Assembly (NCBI GenBank): GCA_026400535.1
Contig: JAPLOU010000053.1
Span: 89,408 to 153,407 of the forward strand
Source of the DNA: Hyphomicrobiales bacterium
Lineage (GTDB): Bacteria > Pseudomonadota > Alphaproteobacteria > Rhizobiales > Beijerinckiaceae
Length of the DNA stretch: 64,000 nt
Direction of reading: 5' to 3'
The stretch's first letter is position 1; each line of letters starts with the position of its first letter. Of the stretch, positions 9,592 to 17,141 are shown piece after piece. The translations under genes were made by a program, and so were the position numbers. The notes under the pieces were generated by a model. That model was not told where the DNA came from, ran no database searches, and saw only the letters and a program-made list of their open reading frames with translations.

Positions 9592-10557
9592 GTAGTACCT
9601 CTTACCCAGAGCCGCCTCGGCTTCCTAAAAAAGTGTCCACGTGGCGCCGCTCGGCCATCATGTCTGCTGGGGACACGGGTGACCTGATCAGGGGCCCGCA
9701 CCGTCATATCGACCAAGGTGCTGGAGCGCAACGGGGGGGGCTTCGTATGGACGGCTCCGGATCCGGGTTAACCCTCACGGATCGAGGATTTCGGTGAGGA
9801 ACAGTGCGTGTGCTCGGTACGGTGGTCACTGCCGCACGCGAGACCATCACTGACATCCAAGCTCCAGGCCGCCAGTTGGGCCAGTAAGGCCACGCTGTGG
9901 TAGCAAGCGGAACCCTGCGCACTTGATCGACAGTCCGGTCAGACTTCAGTCGCAACGGCTCGATGCCTGATCGAGGCGGCCGAGCATACCACCACAAAGG
10001 CTGGCCTCCCGCACCATGCGATCCGATGACAGCGCGAAGACAAACTGCTTCACGAAGCTTGGCACGACGCCAAAGGCTTGCTTGGGGCCCAGCTCTTGGC
10101 AGAACGGGTCGGAGCGGCTGCCGAGGGCATGAATGCTCAATTCCGGTCAGTTCACCATGATCGATCCAGTTAGAAATGGCGGTTATGAGAAAAGGAAAGG
10201 CTATGCGCATCCGAAAACGCACTTCAAGGCGCACCATGCGCTTTTCAATTGCGATTGCCTCTGCCGTGGCCTGCCTGACTGAGGTTCAAGCGGCTGATCG
10301 GGCACCCCCCCACATCCCTGCTGGACATTTCAAGCGACGCCTTACAGCTGGCTACCGTGGCTATCAGGTAACTCGTCGACAGCTGTTTGCGGACTTAGCC
10401 GATCATGTGCGAGAAACCAGACAGACTGTTCATGGCGTAGACTGGCAGGCTTTGCCCTGAAGGACGTTCGGCCTGACCTATTGCGACGTTCCATCTGATG
10501 TTTGCGCGTGCCGCAACCGGATCAAGATATACTGTGCCTCGATAAGCGGAAAGAGTG
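9592..10557. other. Gene-poor stretch with an unsupported small reading frame
   Basis: Almost 1 kb with no recognisable gene. A frame at 10176-10460 (+) would give a 94-residue product with a basic N-terminus and a hydrophobic stretch (FSIAIASAVACLTEVQA) resembling a signal peptide, but it has no clear ribosome-binding site and matches no family I know. A minus-strand frame at 9946-10140 likewise matches nothing. A run of eight Gs lies at 9733-9740. No terminal repeats or IS ends are visible. It may be decayed mobile DNA. Confidence 0.4.
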
Positions 10558-11502
10558 ATGGCAAATCAAGAAGACATGGTTTGGCTCCCGGGCGGTCAAT
10601 TCCGCATGGGCTCGGATACCCATTACAGGGAAGAGGCTCCAGCACACGACGCGATGGTCCCAGGCTTTTGGATCGACCGCACGCCAGTAACAAATCGGCA
10701 GTACGCAGCGTTTGTGGAAGCCACAAACTATATGACGATCGCCGAATCGACCCCACGCGCTGAAGATTATCCCGGGGCGTTGCCAGAGATGTTGAAACCT
10801 GCATCGCTGGTTTTTGTGCCGACCTCCAGTCAGGTCCGACTGGATGACTGGTCGCAATGGTGGCAGTGGACCTTTGGTGCCGACTGGCGGCATCCGACTG
10901 GACCTGGAAGCAATCTTGACAATCTTTGGGATCACCCGGTGGTGCACGTGGCGCTAGCCGATGTGGAAGCCTACGCAGCGTGGGCCGGCAAGCAATTGCC
11001 GACCGAGAAGGAATGGGAGTATGCGGGCTGGGCGGGGAACTGGGCGCACGAGTTTGCCTGGGGCGACGAACTGGAGCCGGACGGGATGCATATGGCCAAT
11101 GTCTGGCAGGGCAATTTCCCTTATGAGAACGCGTTGGCTGACGGATTTTTGAGGACGTCTCCGGTGGGCAGCTTCTCCCCCAACCGTTTCGGCCTTTACG
11201 ACATGATTGGCAATGTCTGGGAATGGACAGCGGATTGGTATTCGAGGGGCCATGTCGCCGTTCCTGCGAAGTCTTGCTGCGGACCGGTTGATATGCGCGA
11301 CATTGCAAGGCGAAGCAGCCAGGATCCAAATCTTCCCGCCATCCCGATTCCGCGCCGGGTGCTGAAGGGTGGCAGCCACTTGTGTGCTCCAAACTACTGC
11401 CGCCGTTATCGCCCCGCGGCACGTCATGCCCAGCCGATTGACTCTGCCGCCAGCCACATTGGGTTCCGTTGTGTGCGGCGCGTGCCCGGGCCAGCGGAAT
11501 GA
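10558..11502 (+). CDS. Formylglycine-generating enzyme (sulfatase-modifying factor)
   Basis: This 314-residue protein has the FGE-sulfatase fold throughout: MVWLPGGQFRMGSD at the N-terminus, FWIDRTPVTNRQYAAFV, LPTEKEWEYA and DMIGNVWEWTADWY. The C-terminal signature is GGSHLCAPNYCRRYRPAAR with two cysteines, at about residues 276 and 281. It matches the paired copper-binding cysteines of true formylglycine-generating enzymes, and GFRCVR follows. These enzymes oxidise a cysteine in the C-x-P/A-x-R motif of sulfatases to formylglycine. A sulfatase with that motif lies 900 bp downstream, its obvious substrate. No signal peptide is present, so modification should be cytoplasmic. A GTG at 10555 precedes the ATG; GGAAAG at 10548 fits the ATG. 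Confidence 0.88.
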   Translation: MANQEDMVWLPGGQFRMGSDTHYREEAPAHDAMVPGFWIDRTPVTNRQYAAFVEATNYMTIAESTPRAEDYPGALPEMLKPASLVFVPTSSQVRLDDWSQWWQWTFGADWRHPTGPGSNLDNLWDHPVVHVALADVEAYAAWAGKQLPTEKEWEYAGWAGNWAHEFAWGDELEPDGMHMANVWQGNFPYENALADGFLRTSPVGSFSPNRFGLYDMIGNVWEWTADWYSRGHVAVPAKSCCGPVDMRDIARRSSQDPNLPAIPIPRRVLKGGSHLCAPNYCRRYRPAARHAQPIDSAASHIGFRCVRRVPGPAE

Positions 11503-11508
11503 CAATAC

Positions 11509-12207
11509 CTATTCGTCCACGCTTTGCAGCGCCCGCAGCTTGTCGACGTCAACGATCCGGATGCTGCGATAGCTGACATCGATCAAGCCGAGCTGCTCCA
11601 AATGAGACAAATAGGCGCGGAAAGTGTTGCGCGTCATGTTGCAGATCGCTGCCAGTTCTGCTTGCGACAGATGCAATGTCAAATCCTCTTGGCACGAAGC
11701 AGAAACATGCCTGCAACCGCACAGCCGAAGTAGCGTTACTGCCACCCGGGAAAGGCCATTCTGGCGGGTGAGATCAACCGCCAACGCAAGTGCAATTTCA
11801 AAGGCCGTGTCGCTCAAATCGACGATGAACCGCCAGTACTCGGGCTGATCCCGCAACAGCTGCTCGACTGAATGCTTTGGCACCAGTACCCATAGCAACT
11901 CGGTTCGCGCGGTCAGCGTGATGTTTCGCAACTTGCCGATCAGCGGGCGATGCCCAGCCCAAAAGCCGGCAGTGGCCACATGCAAGAAGCGTGTGTCGGG
12001 ATGGCTGGGATCAGCAGCAACCTCAACCGTCCCTTGCGCAATGCCGATCAGACCGCCCTGATCGCCAGTTCGGCTGACCTCCATACCAGGCTTGGCGATC
12101 TTCCAGATGGCAATGGAAAGCAGTCGCGCCTGAAAGTCGGGCGTGGTGCGAGAGAGCCACCCTTTCGATTGCAAGATTGAGGTCCCAAGCCCAATTCTTT
12201 TCTTCAT
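11509..12207 (-). CDS. Crp/Fnr family transcriptional regulator
   Basis: This regulator has about 232 residues. The N-terminal half is a cyclic-nucleotide-binding-type beta barrel (GLIGIAQGTVEVAADPS, HVATAGFWAGHRPLIG). A long dimer helix follows, then a winged helix (HLSQAELAAICNMTRNTFRAYLSHLEQLGLIDVSYRSIRIVD read in two parts). The Fnr iron-sulfur cysteines are missing from the N-terminus, so it is not an oxygen sensor of the FNR kind. Its gene is divergent from the sulfatase and converges on the FGE gene 6 bp away. It is the likely local regulator. I prefer the ATG at 12207 over the upstream TTG at 12225. The ligand cannot be inferred. Confidence 0.8.
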   Translation of the reverse strand: MKKRIGLGTSILQSKGWLSRTTPDFQARLLSIAIWKIAKPGMEVSRTGDQGGLIGIAQGTVEVAADPSHPDTRFLHVATAGFWAGHRPLIGKLRNITLTARTELLWVLVPKHSVEQLLRDQPEYWRFIVDLSDTAFEIALALAVDLTRQNGLSRVAVTLLRLCGCRHVSASCQEDLTLHLSQAELAAICNMTRNTFRAYLSHLEQLGLIDVSYRSIRIVDVDKLRALQSVDE

Positions 12208-12279
12208 GCGTCCAAACTCGATCAATTAGCCGATCTAGCAGGCAGATCAAGCTTCTGTAAAAATTTTCGTCGAAATTGC

Positions 12280-12303
12280 CCAAATTTGGATAGTTTTCGT
12301 ACG
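12280..12303. promoter_or_regulatory. Palindromes in the regulator-sulfatase divergent region
   Basis: The AT-rich gap between the Crp/Fnr gene and the sulfatase contains a perfect 10-bp palindrome, CCAAATTTGG, at 12280-12289, and an 8-bp palindrome, TCGTACGA, at 12296-12303. Either could be an operator for the divergent regulator. Neither matches the classic CRP/FNR consensus (TGTGA/TTGAT half-sites). Confidence 0.35.
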
Positions 12304-12408
12304 ATTTCTGCGGCGTAATGGTCAAGTTGTTGATTGTGCGTTCTGGCCCCTGGCTTTGCCTGCAAGCCGGACAATGCACCAGCTGTTTCAGGCTGAGGAG
12401 GACTCGCA

Positions 12409-13911
12409 ATGCCTAAGGGTAAACCAAACATCTTGATCATGTGGGGCGACGACATTGGTCAGTCCAACCTGAGTTGTTTCACGAAGGGCATGATGGGCTA
12501 TCGCACGCCCAACATTGACCGTATTGCCAACGAAGGGATGCTGTTTACGGACTATTACGCCGAGCAGAGCTGCACGGCCGGTCGCGCGAGTTTCATCACC
12601 GGTCAATGCGGCTTGCGCACGGGCCTCACCAAGGTCGGGTTGCCCGGCGCTGAAGCCGGCATGAGCGACAAGGACCCGACCATTGCGCGGATTCTGAAGG
12701 CCCAGGGCTATGCCACCGGCCAGTTCGGCAAGAACCACCTGGGCGACCGCGATGAGCATCTGCCGACCATGCACGGCTTCGACGAGTTTTTTGGCAACCT
12801 CTATCACCTGAACGCCGAGGAAGAGCCGGAATTGCGCGACTACCCTTCGGCCAAGGACTATCCAAACTTCATGAAGCGGTTCGGCCCGCGCGGCGTGCTG
12901 CATTGTAAGGCGGACGGGAAGGGAGGGCAGACCATCAACAATACCGGCCCGCTCACCAAAAAGCGCATGGAAACCATCGACGATGAGGTGCTTGCACTGA
13001 CCGTCGATTTCATCAAGCGCCACAATGCGGCCGGCGTTCCATTTTTCGTATGGTTCAACACGACACATATGCACTTTCGCACGCACGCCAAAGCCGAAAG
13101 CCTAGGTCAGTCGGGCCGGTGGCAGTCGGAGTATCATGATGTCATGATCGACCACGACAAGGCGATCGGCGTGCTTCTCAACCTGCTCGACGAACTGGGG
13201 ATCGCGGACGATACATTCTGCATGTACTCGACTGACAACGGTCCGCATTGCAACAGTTGGCCGGATGCCGGAACGACCCCGTTCCGCAGCGAGAAGAACA
13301 CCAACTGGGAAGGTGCTTATCGCGTGCCGGCGCTGATCCGCTGGCCTGGCCATGTAGCGCCAGGCTCGGTCTCGAATGATATCGTCGCTCATCTCGACTG
13401 GATGCCGACGTTTGCTGCCATGGCGGGGGCCGGCGACATCGCGACAAGCCTGAAGGCCGGCGCCACCTTCGACGGGAAGACGTACACGGTTCATCTCGAC
13501 GGCCATAACCTGGTCGATCACATCACCGGCAAGGCACCCAGCCCTCGCAAGGGTTTCCTTTATTTCACCGATGACGCGGAGCTTTCTGGCTTGCGGTTTG
13601 ACAATTGGAAGTTCGTCTTCATGGAACAGCGCTGCCCCGGAACCTGCATGATCTGGGCCGAGCCACTCACCACGCTGCGGCTGCCAAAGATATTCAACCT
13701 GCGAACCGACCCTTACGAACATGCCGACATCACATCGAACAGTTACTGGGACTGGATGTTTGATCATGTGTATCTGCTGGTGCCAGCACAGATGCTGGTC
13801 GGACAATTCCTCGAAACGTTCAAGCAATTTCCGCCGCGCCAAAAAGCAGCGAGTTTCAACCTGCAGGGCGTGATGGAGAAGATGCACCAGGGCGCCACCG
13901 GCGGGGCCTGA
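12409..13911 (+). CDS. Arylsulfatase, formylglycine type
   Basis: This 500-residue member of the alkaline-phosphatase/sulfatase superfamily should hydrolyse an aryl or alkyl sulfate ester to release sulfate. Metal-binding residues are seen in ILIMWGDDIG (Asp-Asp at about 14-15) and YSTDNGPH. The active-site motif is CTAGR with Cys55, the residue converted to formylglycine. GQFGKNHLGD carries the catalytic Lys and His. The C-terminal part contains FNLRTDPYE and DWKFVF-like elements usual for arylsulfatases. There is no signal peptide, so the enzyme should be cytoplasmic and its substrate must be imported. A strong GAGGAGG lies 6 bases before the ATG. The FGE gene upstream and the permease downstream complete a sulfatase unit. 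Confidence 0.93.
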   Translation: MPKGKPNILIMWGDDIGQSNLSCFTKGMMGYRTPNIDRIANEGMLFTDYYAEQSCTAGRASFITGQCGLRTGLTKVGLPGAEAGMSDKDPTIARILKAQGYATGQFGKNHLGDRDEHLPTMHGFDEFFGNLYHLNAEEEPELRDYPSAKDYPNFMKRFGPRGVLHCKADGKGGQTINNTGPLTKKRMETIDDEVLALTVDFIKRHNAAGVPFFVWFNTTHMHFRTHAKAESLGQSGRWQSEYHDVMIDHDKAIGVLLNLLDELGIADDTFCMYSTDNGPHCNSWPDAGTTPFRSEKNTNWEGAYRVPALIRWPGHVAPGSVSNDIVAHLDWMPTFAAMAGAGDIATSLKAGATFDGKTYTVHLDGHNLVDHITGKAPSPRKGFLYFTDDAELSGLRFDNWKFVFMEQRCPGTCMIWAEPLTTLRLPKIFNLRTDPYEHADITSNSYWDWMFDHVYLLVPAQMLVGQFLETFKQFPPRQKAASFNLQGVMEKMHQGATGGA

Positions 13912-13922
13912 AGCGCAAAGCA

Positions 13923-13946
13923 GCAGGGCGGCGTAAGCCGCCCTGC
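13923..13946 (+). terminator. Hairpin between sulfatase and permease genes
   Basis: A perfect 10-bp stem, GCAGGGCGGC / GCCGCCCTGC, with a GTAA loop begins 11 bases after the sulfatase stop. No T-run follows, so it may pause or stabilise the transcript rather than end it. Confidence 0.5.
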
Positions 13947-13971
13947 GTCACCGTTGGTCCGGGGGGGGCTC

Positions 13972-14826
13972 ATGGATCCAGCATCGCTGCTGAAATTGGC
14001 CATCGTCGGAAGCATCGTTTTTATTGTGCTCTCGATAGGCTTGGCGGCACCTCCTGGTGCCATTCGCGCCGGCTTTGGCAAGCCCGTCACCATAGTCCGA
14101 GCCATGGTGGCGATGTTCCTGCTTTTCCCGATGTTCGCGTTAGCCGTGACCTGGATCATCCCGCTTGATCCTGCAGCTCGTATTGCTCTGCTGGCTCTGG
14201 CGGTATCGCCGATGCCGCCGATCTTGCCGATCAAGCAGCAGAAGCTTGGCGGTGGGCTCGATTATGCGCTGGCGATTCAGCTCGCAGCATCGTTGGTCGC
14301 ACTGGCAGCGGCACCGCTCATGATCATGCTGGCTGGACAGTTTTTTGGCCGCGAGGCCAGTTTCGATGCGCTTGGTGTGGCGCGCACCATCATGGTGACG
14401 ATCGTTGTTCCCCTCGGGGTTGGCATAGGGGTGGCCGCGATCGCGCCTGAAGCAGCCGCCCGCTTTTCGCGCCTTTTTCGAGCGCTGGGGATGACGCTGC
14501 TTGCGGCAGGCCTCCTCATCGTGATCTGGAAGGCATGGCCGGGCATTCAAGCCGCAGCGCTCAGCCTGACAATCGTGGCAGCTGCCCTCATGGGACTGTT
14601 CGGCCTTGCCGTCGGACATTGGCTGGGCGGGCCCCATGACGGAAACCGCCACGCACTGGCTGTTGCCACCATATCGCGCCACCCCGGCGTCGCCATTGGG
14701 CTCGCTGCCGCGGCGGACCTGGAGCCCAAGCAGCCGATCATCGCCGTCGTGTTGATGTATGTTCTGGTGATGGCGCTGCTCGGGGCTCTTTATCCTCGCT
14801 TGGCGAAAGCATGGGCGCGCGCATGA
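13972..14826 (+). CDS. BASS-family (bile acid:sodium symporter-like) permease
   Basis: This 284-residue protein has about nine hydrophobic segments, starting with LKLAIVGSIVFIVLSIGLA and ending with VVLMYVLVMALLGALYP. The conserved region LALAVSPMPPILPIKQ and the later ATISRHPGVAIGLAAA fit the BASS superfamily of sodium-coupled organic anion transporters. It lies 60 bp downstream of the sulfatase on the same strand, so it may carry the sulfated substrate or the released acid or alcohol (inference). The ribosome-binding site is unusual: eight consecutive Gs at 13961-13968, three bases before the ATG. Slippage in that tract would change spacing but not frame. A TTG at 13954 in the same frame is an alternative start. 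Confidence 0.8.
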   Translation: MDPASLLKLAIVGSIVFIVLSIGLAAPPGAIRAGFGKPVTIVRAMVAMFLLFPMFALAVTWIIPLDPAARIALLALAVSPMPPILPIKQQKLGGGLDYALAIQLAASLVALAAAPLMIMLAGQFFGREASFDALGVARTIMVTIVVPLGVGIGVAAIAPEAAARFSRLFRALGMTLLAAGLLIVIWKAWPGIQAAALSLTIVAAALMGLFGLAVGHWLGGPHDGNRHALAVATISRHPGVAIGLAAAADLEPKQPIIAVVLMYVLVMALLGALYPRLAKAWARA

Positions 14827-14833
14827 GGTTGCT

Positions 14834-15184
14834 TCAGTCAGGTTCCTTTTTGTGTCGTCCGAGGGCTTCAAGGTCACGCATCAGAAAGACATTCAGAAGT
14901 GTTCGGATGGCGGCAATTGCAGCCAGTTTGCCGATGGAGGCCCAGCTTGGTGCGATGATGCTGCGGACGATATCGGCCGCCAGCGTGAATTCCAGCGCCA
15001 GCGCGATGGCGGCTCCATACCTCAGCCAGACGTCCCGGCGGACCGCCAGGGTCGTTTCCCCAGCCACGACCATGCGCCCCAGCCTTGCCACTGCGACGAT
15101 CGTTGCTATCGCCAGAACGAGCACGGCGACGGCTTCAATCGCAAATGCCACGAACCTGGCTATTTCGAGAAATTGTTCTTCCAT
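14834..15184 (-). CDS. DUF1622 membrane protein
   Basis: This small protein of 116 residues has three hydrophobic helices: FVAFAIEAVAVLVLAIATIVAVA, the region around YGAAIALALEFTLAADIV, and IGKLAAIAAIRTLLNVFLM. The order of features and the LEFTLAADI motif fit DUF1622. Function is unknown. I took the ATG at 15184 (GGGAAGACG upstream, product MEEQFLEIARF); the frame is open further up, but that would run into the divergent gene. It is convergent with the BASS permease (8 bp gap) and divergent from the DUF202 gene (45 bp gap). Confidence 0.75.
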   Translation of the reverse strand: MEEQFLEIARFVAFAIEAVAVLVLAIATIVAVARLGRMVVAGETTLAVRRDVWLRYGAAIALALEFTLAADIVRSIIAPSWASIGKLAAIAAIRTLLNVFLMRDLEALGRHKKEPD

Positions 15185-15229
15185 CGTCTTCCCATCCGCT
15201 GTTGTAAAGCCAAATCCAAAGTTCCGTCG

Positions 15230-15685
15230 ATGAGCAACCCCACCGACCCCTCGATAGCGACACTGCTGGCCCAAGAGCGCACCGCGCTCGCCTTCGAACG
15301 CACCCTGCTGGCCACCGACCGTACCCTGATGGCGACGCTGCGGACGTCGTTCTCCATGATCGGTTTTGGGTTCACCCTGTTCACCTTTTTTCGCACGCTG
15401 AAGAGGGACGGCTTGCTCGAAGATGCATTGCCGACCCGGTCACCGACCTGGTTCGGCCTGACCCTGGTGGTGCTGGGCATTCTGGTTCTGGCCCATGGGT
15501 TGTGGACGGAGCGCGCATATCGGGCGCGACTGACAAAACGTCGGGACGAGATGATGGCCGCCGGGCTGCTACTTCCGGACGAGTCGATGCCGCCTTCAAC
15601 AATCCACTTCGCAGGTCTTCTGTTGCTGCTGATTGCGCTGCTTGCCGTTCTGGGCATCGCCGCCCGCATGGGCCCATTTGCCTGA
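15230..15685 (+). CDS. DUF202 membrane protein
   Basis: This protein has 151 residues. The N-terminal cytoplasmic part carries the DUF202 signature of an LAxERTxLAxxRT motif (LLAQERTALAFERTLLATDR, about residues 11-30). Three membrane helices follow: TSFSMIGFGFTLFTFF, FGLTLVVLGILVLAHGLW and FAGLLLLLIALLAVLGIAA. DUF202 members are small inner-membrane proteins of unknown role. The ATG at 15230 gives MSNPTDPSIATLL. It shares a 45-bp divergent promoter region with the DUF1622 gene. Confidence 0.82.
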   Translation: MSNPTDPSIATLLAQERTALAFERTLLATDRTLMATLRTSFSMIGFGFTLFTFFRTLKRDGLLEDALPTRSPTWFGLTLVVLGILVLAHGLWTERAYRARLTKRRDEMMAAGLLLPDESMPPSTIHFAGLLLLLIALLAVLGIAARMGPFA

Positions 15686-15711
15686 CGAGAGCTGACATCA
15701 CGACGTCAGCC

Positions 15712-16335
15712 TCACAGTGCCCGTGGGATGACGGCAAGCGCCGCCAGCGAAAGCAATGTGAGCGCTCCGGCGAGACCAACAAGGCTGCTTCGTGCGACCT
15801 CTCGGCGCATCGCTGTCGCCATACCCGCCAGAACAGGGTGGTTGCCAACACGATCATCCCACGCGCGTCTTGCTTTGCGAGAAAACCCCTGCGCGCAGCT
15901 TTCTGGGCCTCCAGCTCGGCCTTGGCGAAGAGATGGTTCGCTGCACCGGCCAGAAGGCCCATAAAGCAAGGGCCTCCCACATCGCGAGGCGCTTTTTGAA
16001 GATCATCCGCCAGAGCCTTCCGCCAGCGCGCGGACCCGGCATCAAGGCGAGGCTTGAACTGCCGCTCGAAGAATGCCGCCTGCCGCTCTTGTCCTTTTCC
16101 AACGGCCGCCAGCCATGAAACGAACATGCCCGGATGCTTGATCTCGCGTTGGCAGCTGGAAATAGCAACTTCTGTGCTCCGGGCGAATGCGGCATTGGCC
16201 CGATGGACATTCTGGACTTCCCTATCGTTCCAGATTCCACTTTGATGGCTTGTCCATCCCGACGTAAGCCTGCAGTCGTCATGCTCACCACAGCCAAACT
16301 CACCACAGCCAAAAACTCAACAATTCCGTCTTGTC
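15712..16335 (-). pseudogene. Membrane protein of unknown function, broken by several frameshifts
   Basis: Reading three minus-strand frames in turn reconstructs one protein of about 200 residues. It starts with a hydrophobic helix (EFLAVVSLAVVSMTTAG, near 16330-16275). After a shift near 16270 it continues as GWTSHQSGIWNDREVQNVHR, REIKHPGMFVSWLAAV, ERQAAFFERQFKPRLDAG and AKAELEAQKA to MIVLATTLFWR. After another shift near 15828 it reads GMATAMRREVARSS and ends in a second helix (LVGLAGALTLLSLAALAVIP). This plan of helix, soluble F-E/R-x-x-F-x-P motif and two C-terminal helices is that of a widespread uncharacterised membrane protein family. At least two indels make it a pseudogene. Confidence 0.6.
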
Positions 16336-16856
16336 GGACATGGACGCTGGGCGACCTGTGCTCTTTATTCGCAATGCGATCCAAATTGCATGAAGGCAGA
16401 GGTGATTCTGCTCGGATTTGTGCAATGCGTTGGCCACAATCGTGAATTTTCGAAAGAGTAAACCACCATGGTTCCGAGTTTTCGGAAGCGCCATGGACCT
16501 CGTGCGAGCAAGATCCGTTGCGGCAATCTCCGTGACACGAAAGGTGGACTGAACCGATTTGATCACGCAAAGCAGATCGCAGTTCTTGCTGCGAATTTTC
16601 CTGACCTGAGACTGCGTTTTTTACTGAATGGGGAGTTGGAGCCCGCCCGTCAGCTCTGTCCCAGGGGCACCGCCGATTTTCCGGGATATGAGGATAACGG
16701 CTTGACTTGAGCAGCTCAGGAATCCCCCAGGCATCAATCGGGCAACGGCCAATGCGCCGGAACTTGCAATGATGCGACATATCCACGACCAGAAATGCGC
16801 AAGCCTCGCCTGGGCCAAGTCGACCGGCCGGAACCTATGGAAATACGCGATAAGAT
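16336..16856. other. Right edge of the island, AT-richer, no supported gene
   Basis: About 520 bases, visibly less GC-rich than the flanks. Short frames on both strands (for example 16468-16710 on the plus strand) match no family I know. The stretch ends at the encoded CCA of the tRNA-Pro gene. No integrase gene is present in this gap. Confidence 0.4.
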
Positions 16857-16934
16857 TGGTCGGGGCGGCGAGATTTGAACTCACGACCCCTAGTCTCCCA
16901 GACTAGTGCGCTAACCGGGCTGCGCTACGCCCCG
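16857..16934 (-). tRNA. tRNA-Pro (anticodon GGG)
   Basis: The minus strand folds into a full cloverleaf: acceptor CGGGGCG/CGCCCCG, D-stem GCGC/GCGC, anticodon stem CUAGU/ACUAG around the loop CUGGGAG, T-stem GUGAG/CUCGC with UUCAAAU, discriminator A and an encoded CCA. The anticodon is GGG. The 3' end (16857) faces the accessory island, the usual geometry for tRNA-targeted integration. In other Hyphomicrobiales I recall a tRNA-Pro directly after the ihfA-merR pair. Confidence 0.96.
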
Positions 16935-17141
16935 ACAGCGGTGCTTATAGAGGGCGCGTCTGGCCTGCGCAACGGTCGATCGGTCGGCATGCGGCAAAAG
17001 ATGCGGATGGAATGCCGGCAGCAGGAAACGGACCGGGCAAGGCTCGGGCGCTTCCCCACTTTGCCGACTGCGCCCAGCATTTCCGCTTTCCTTACAGTGC
17101 ATGGCCCTGTATCCAGCGCGGCCCTGCCGGAGCGCGATCCC

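Noticed and set aside
10176..10460. A 94-codon frame with a signal-peptide-like start
   Set aside because: No ribosome-binding site, no family resemblance, and it lies in gene-poor decayed DNA; kept only as a remark in the region entry.
12388..13887. Minus-strand frames opposite the sulfatase
   Set aside because: They match nothing, and the sulfatase motifs and its strong Shine-Dalgarno lie on the plus strand.
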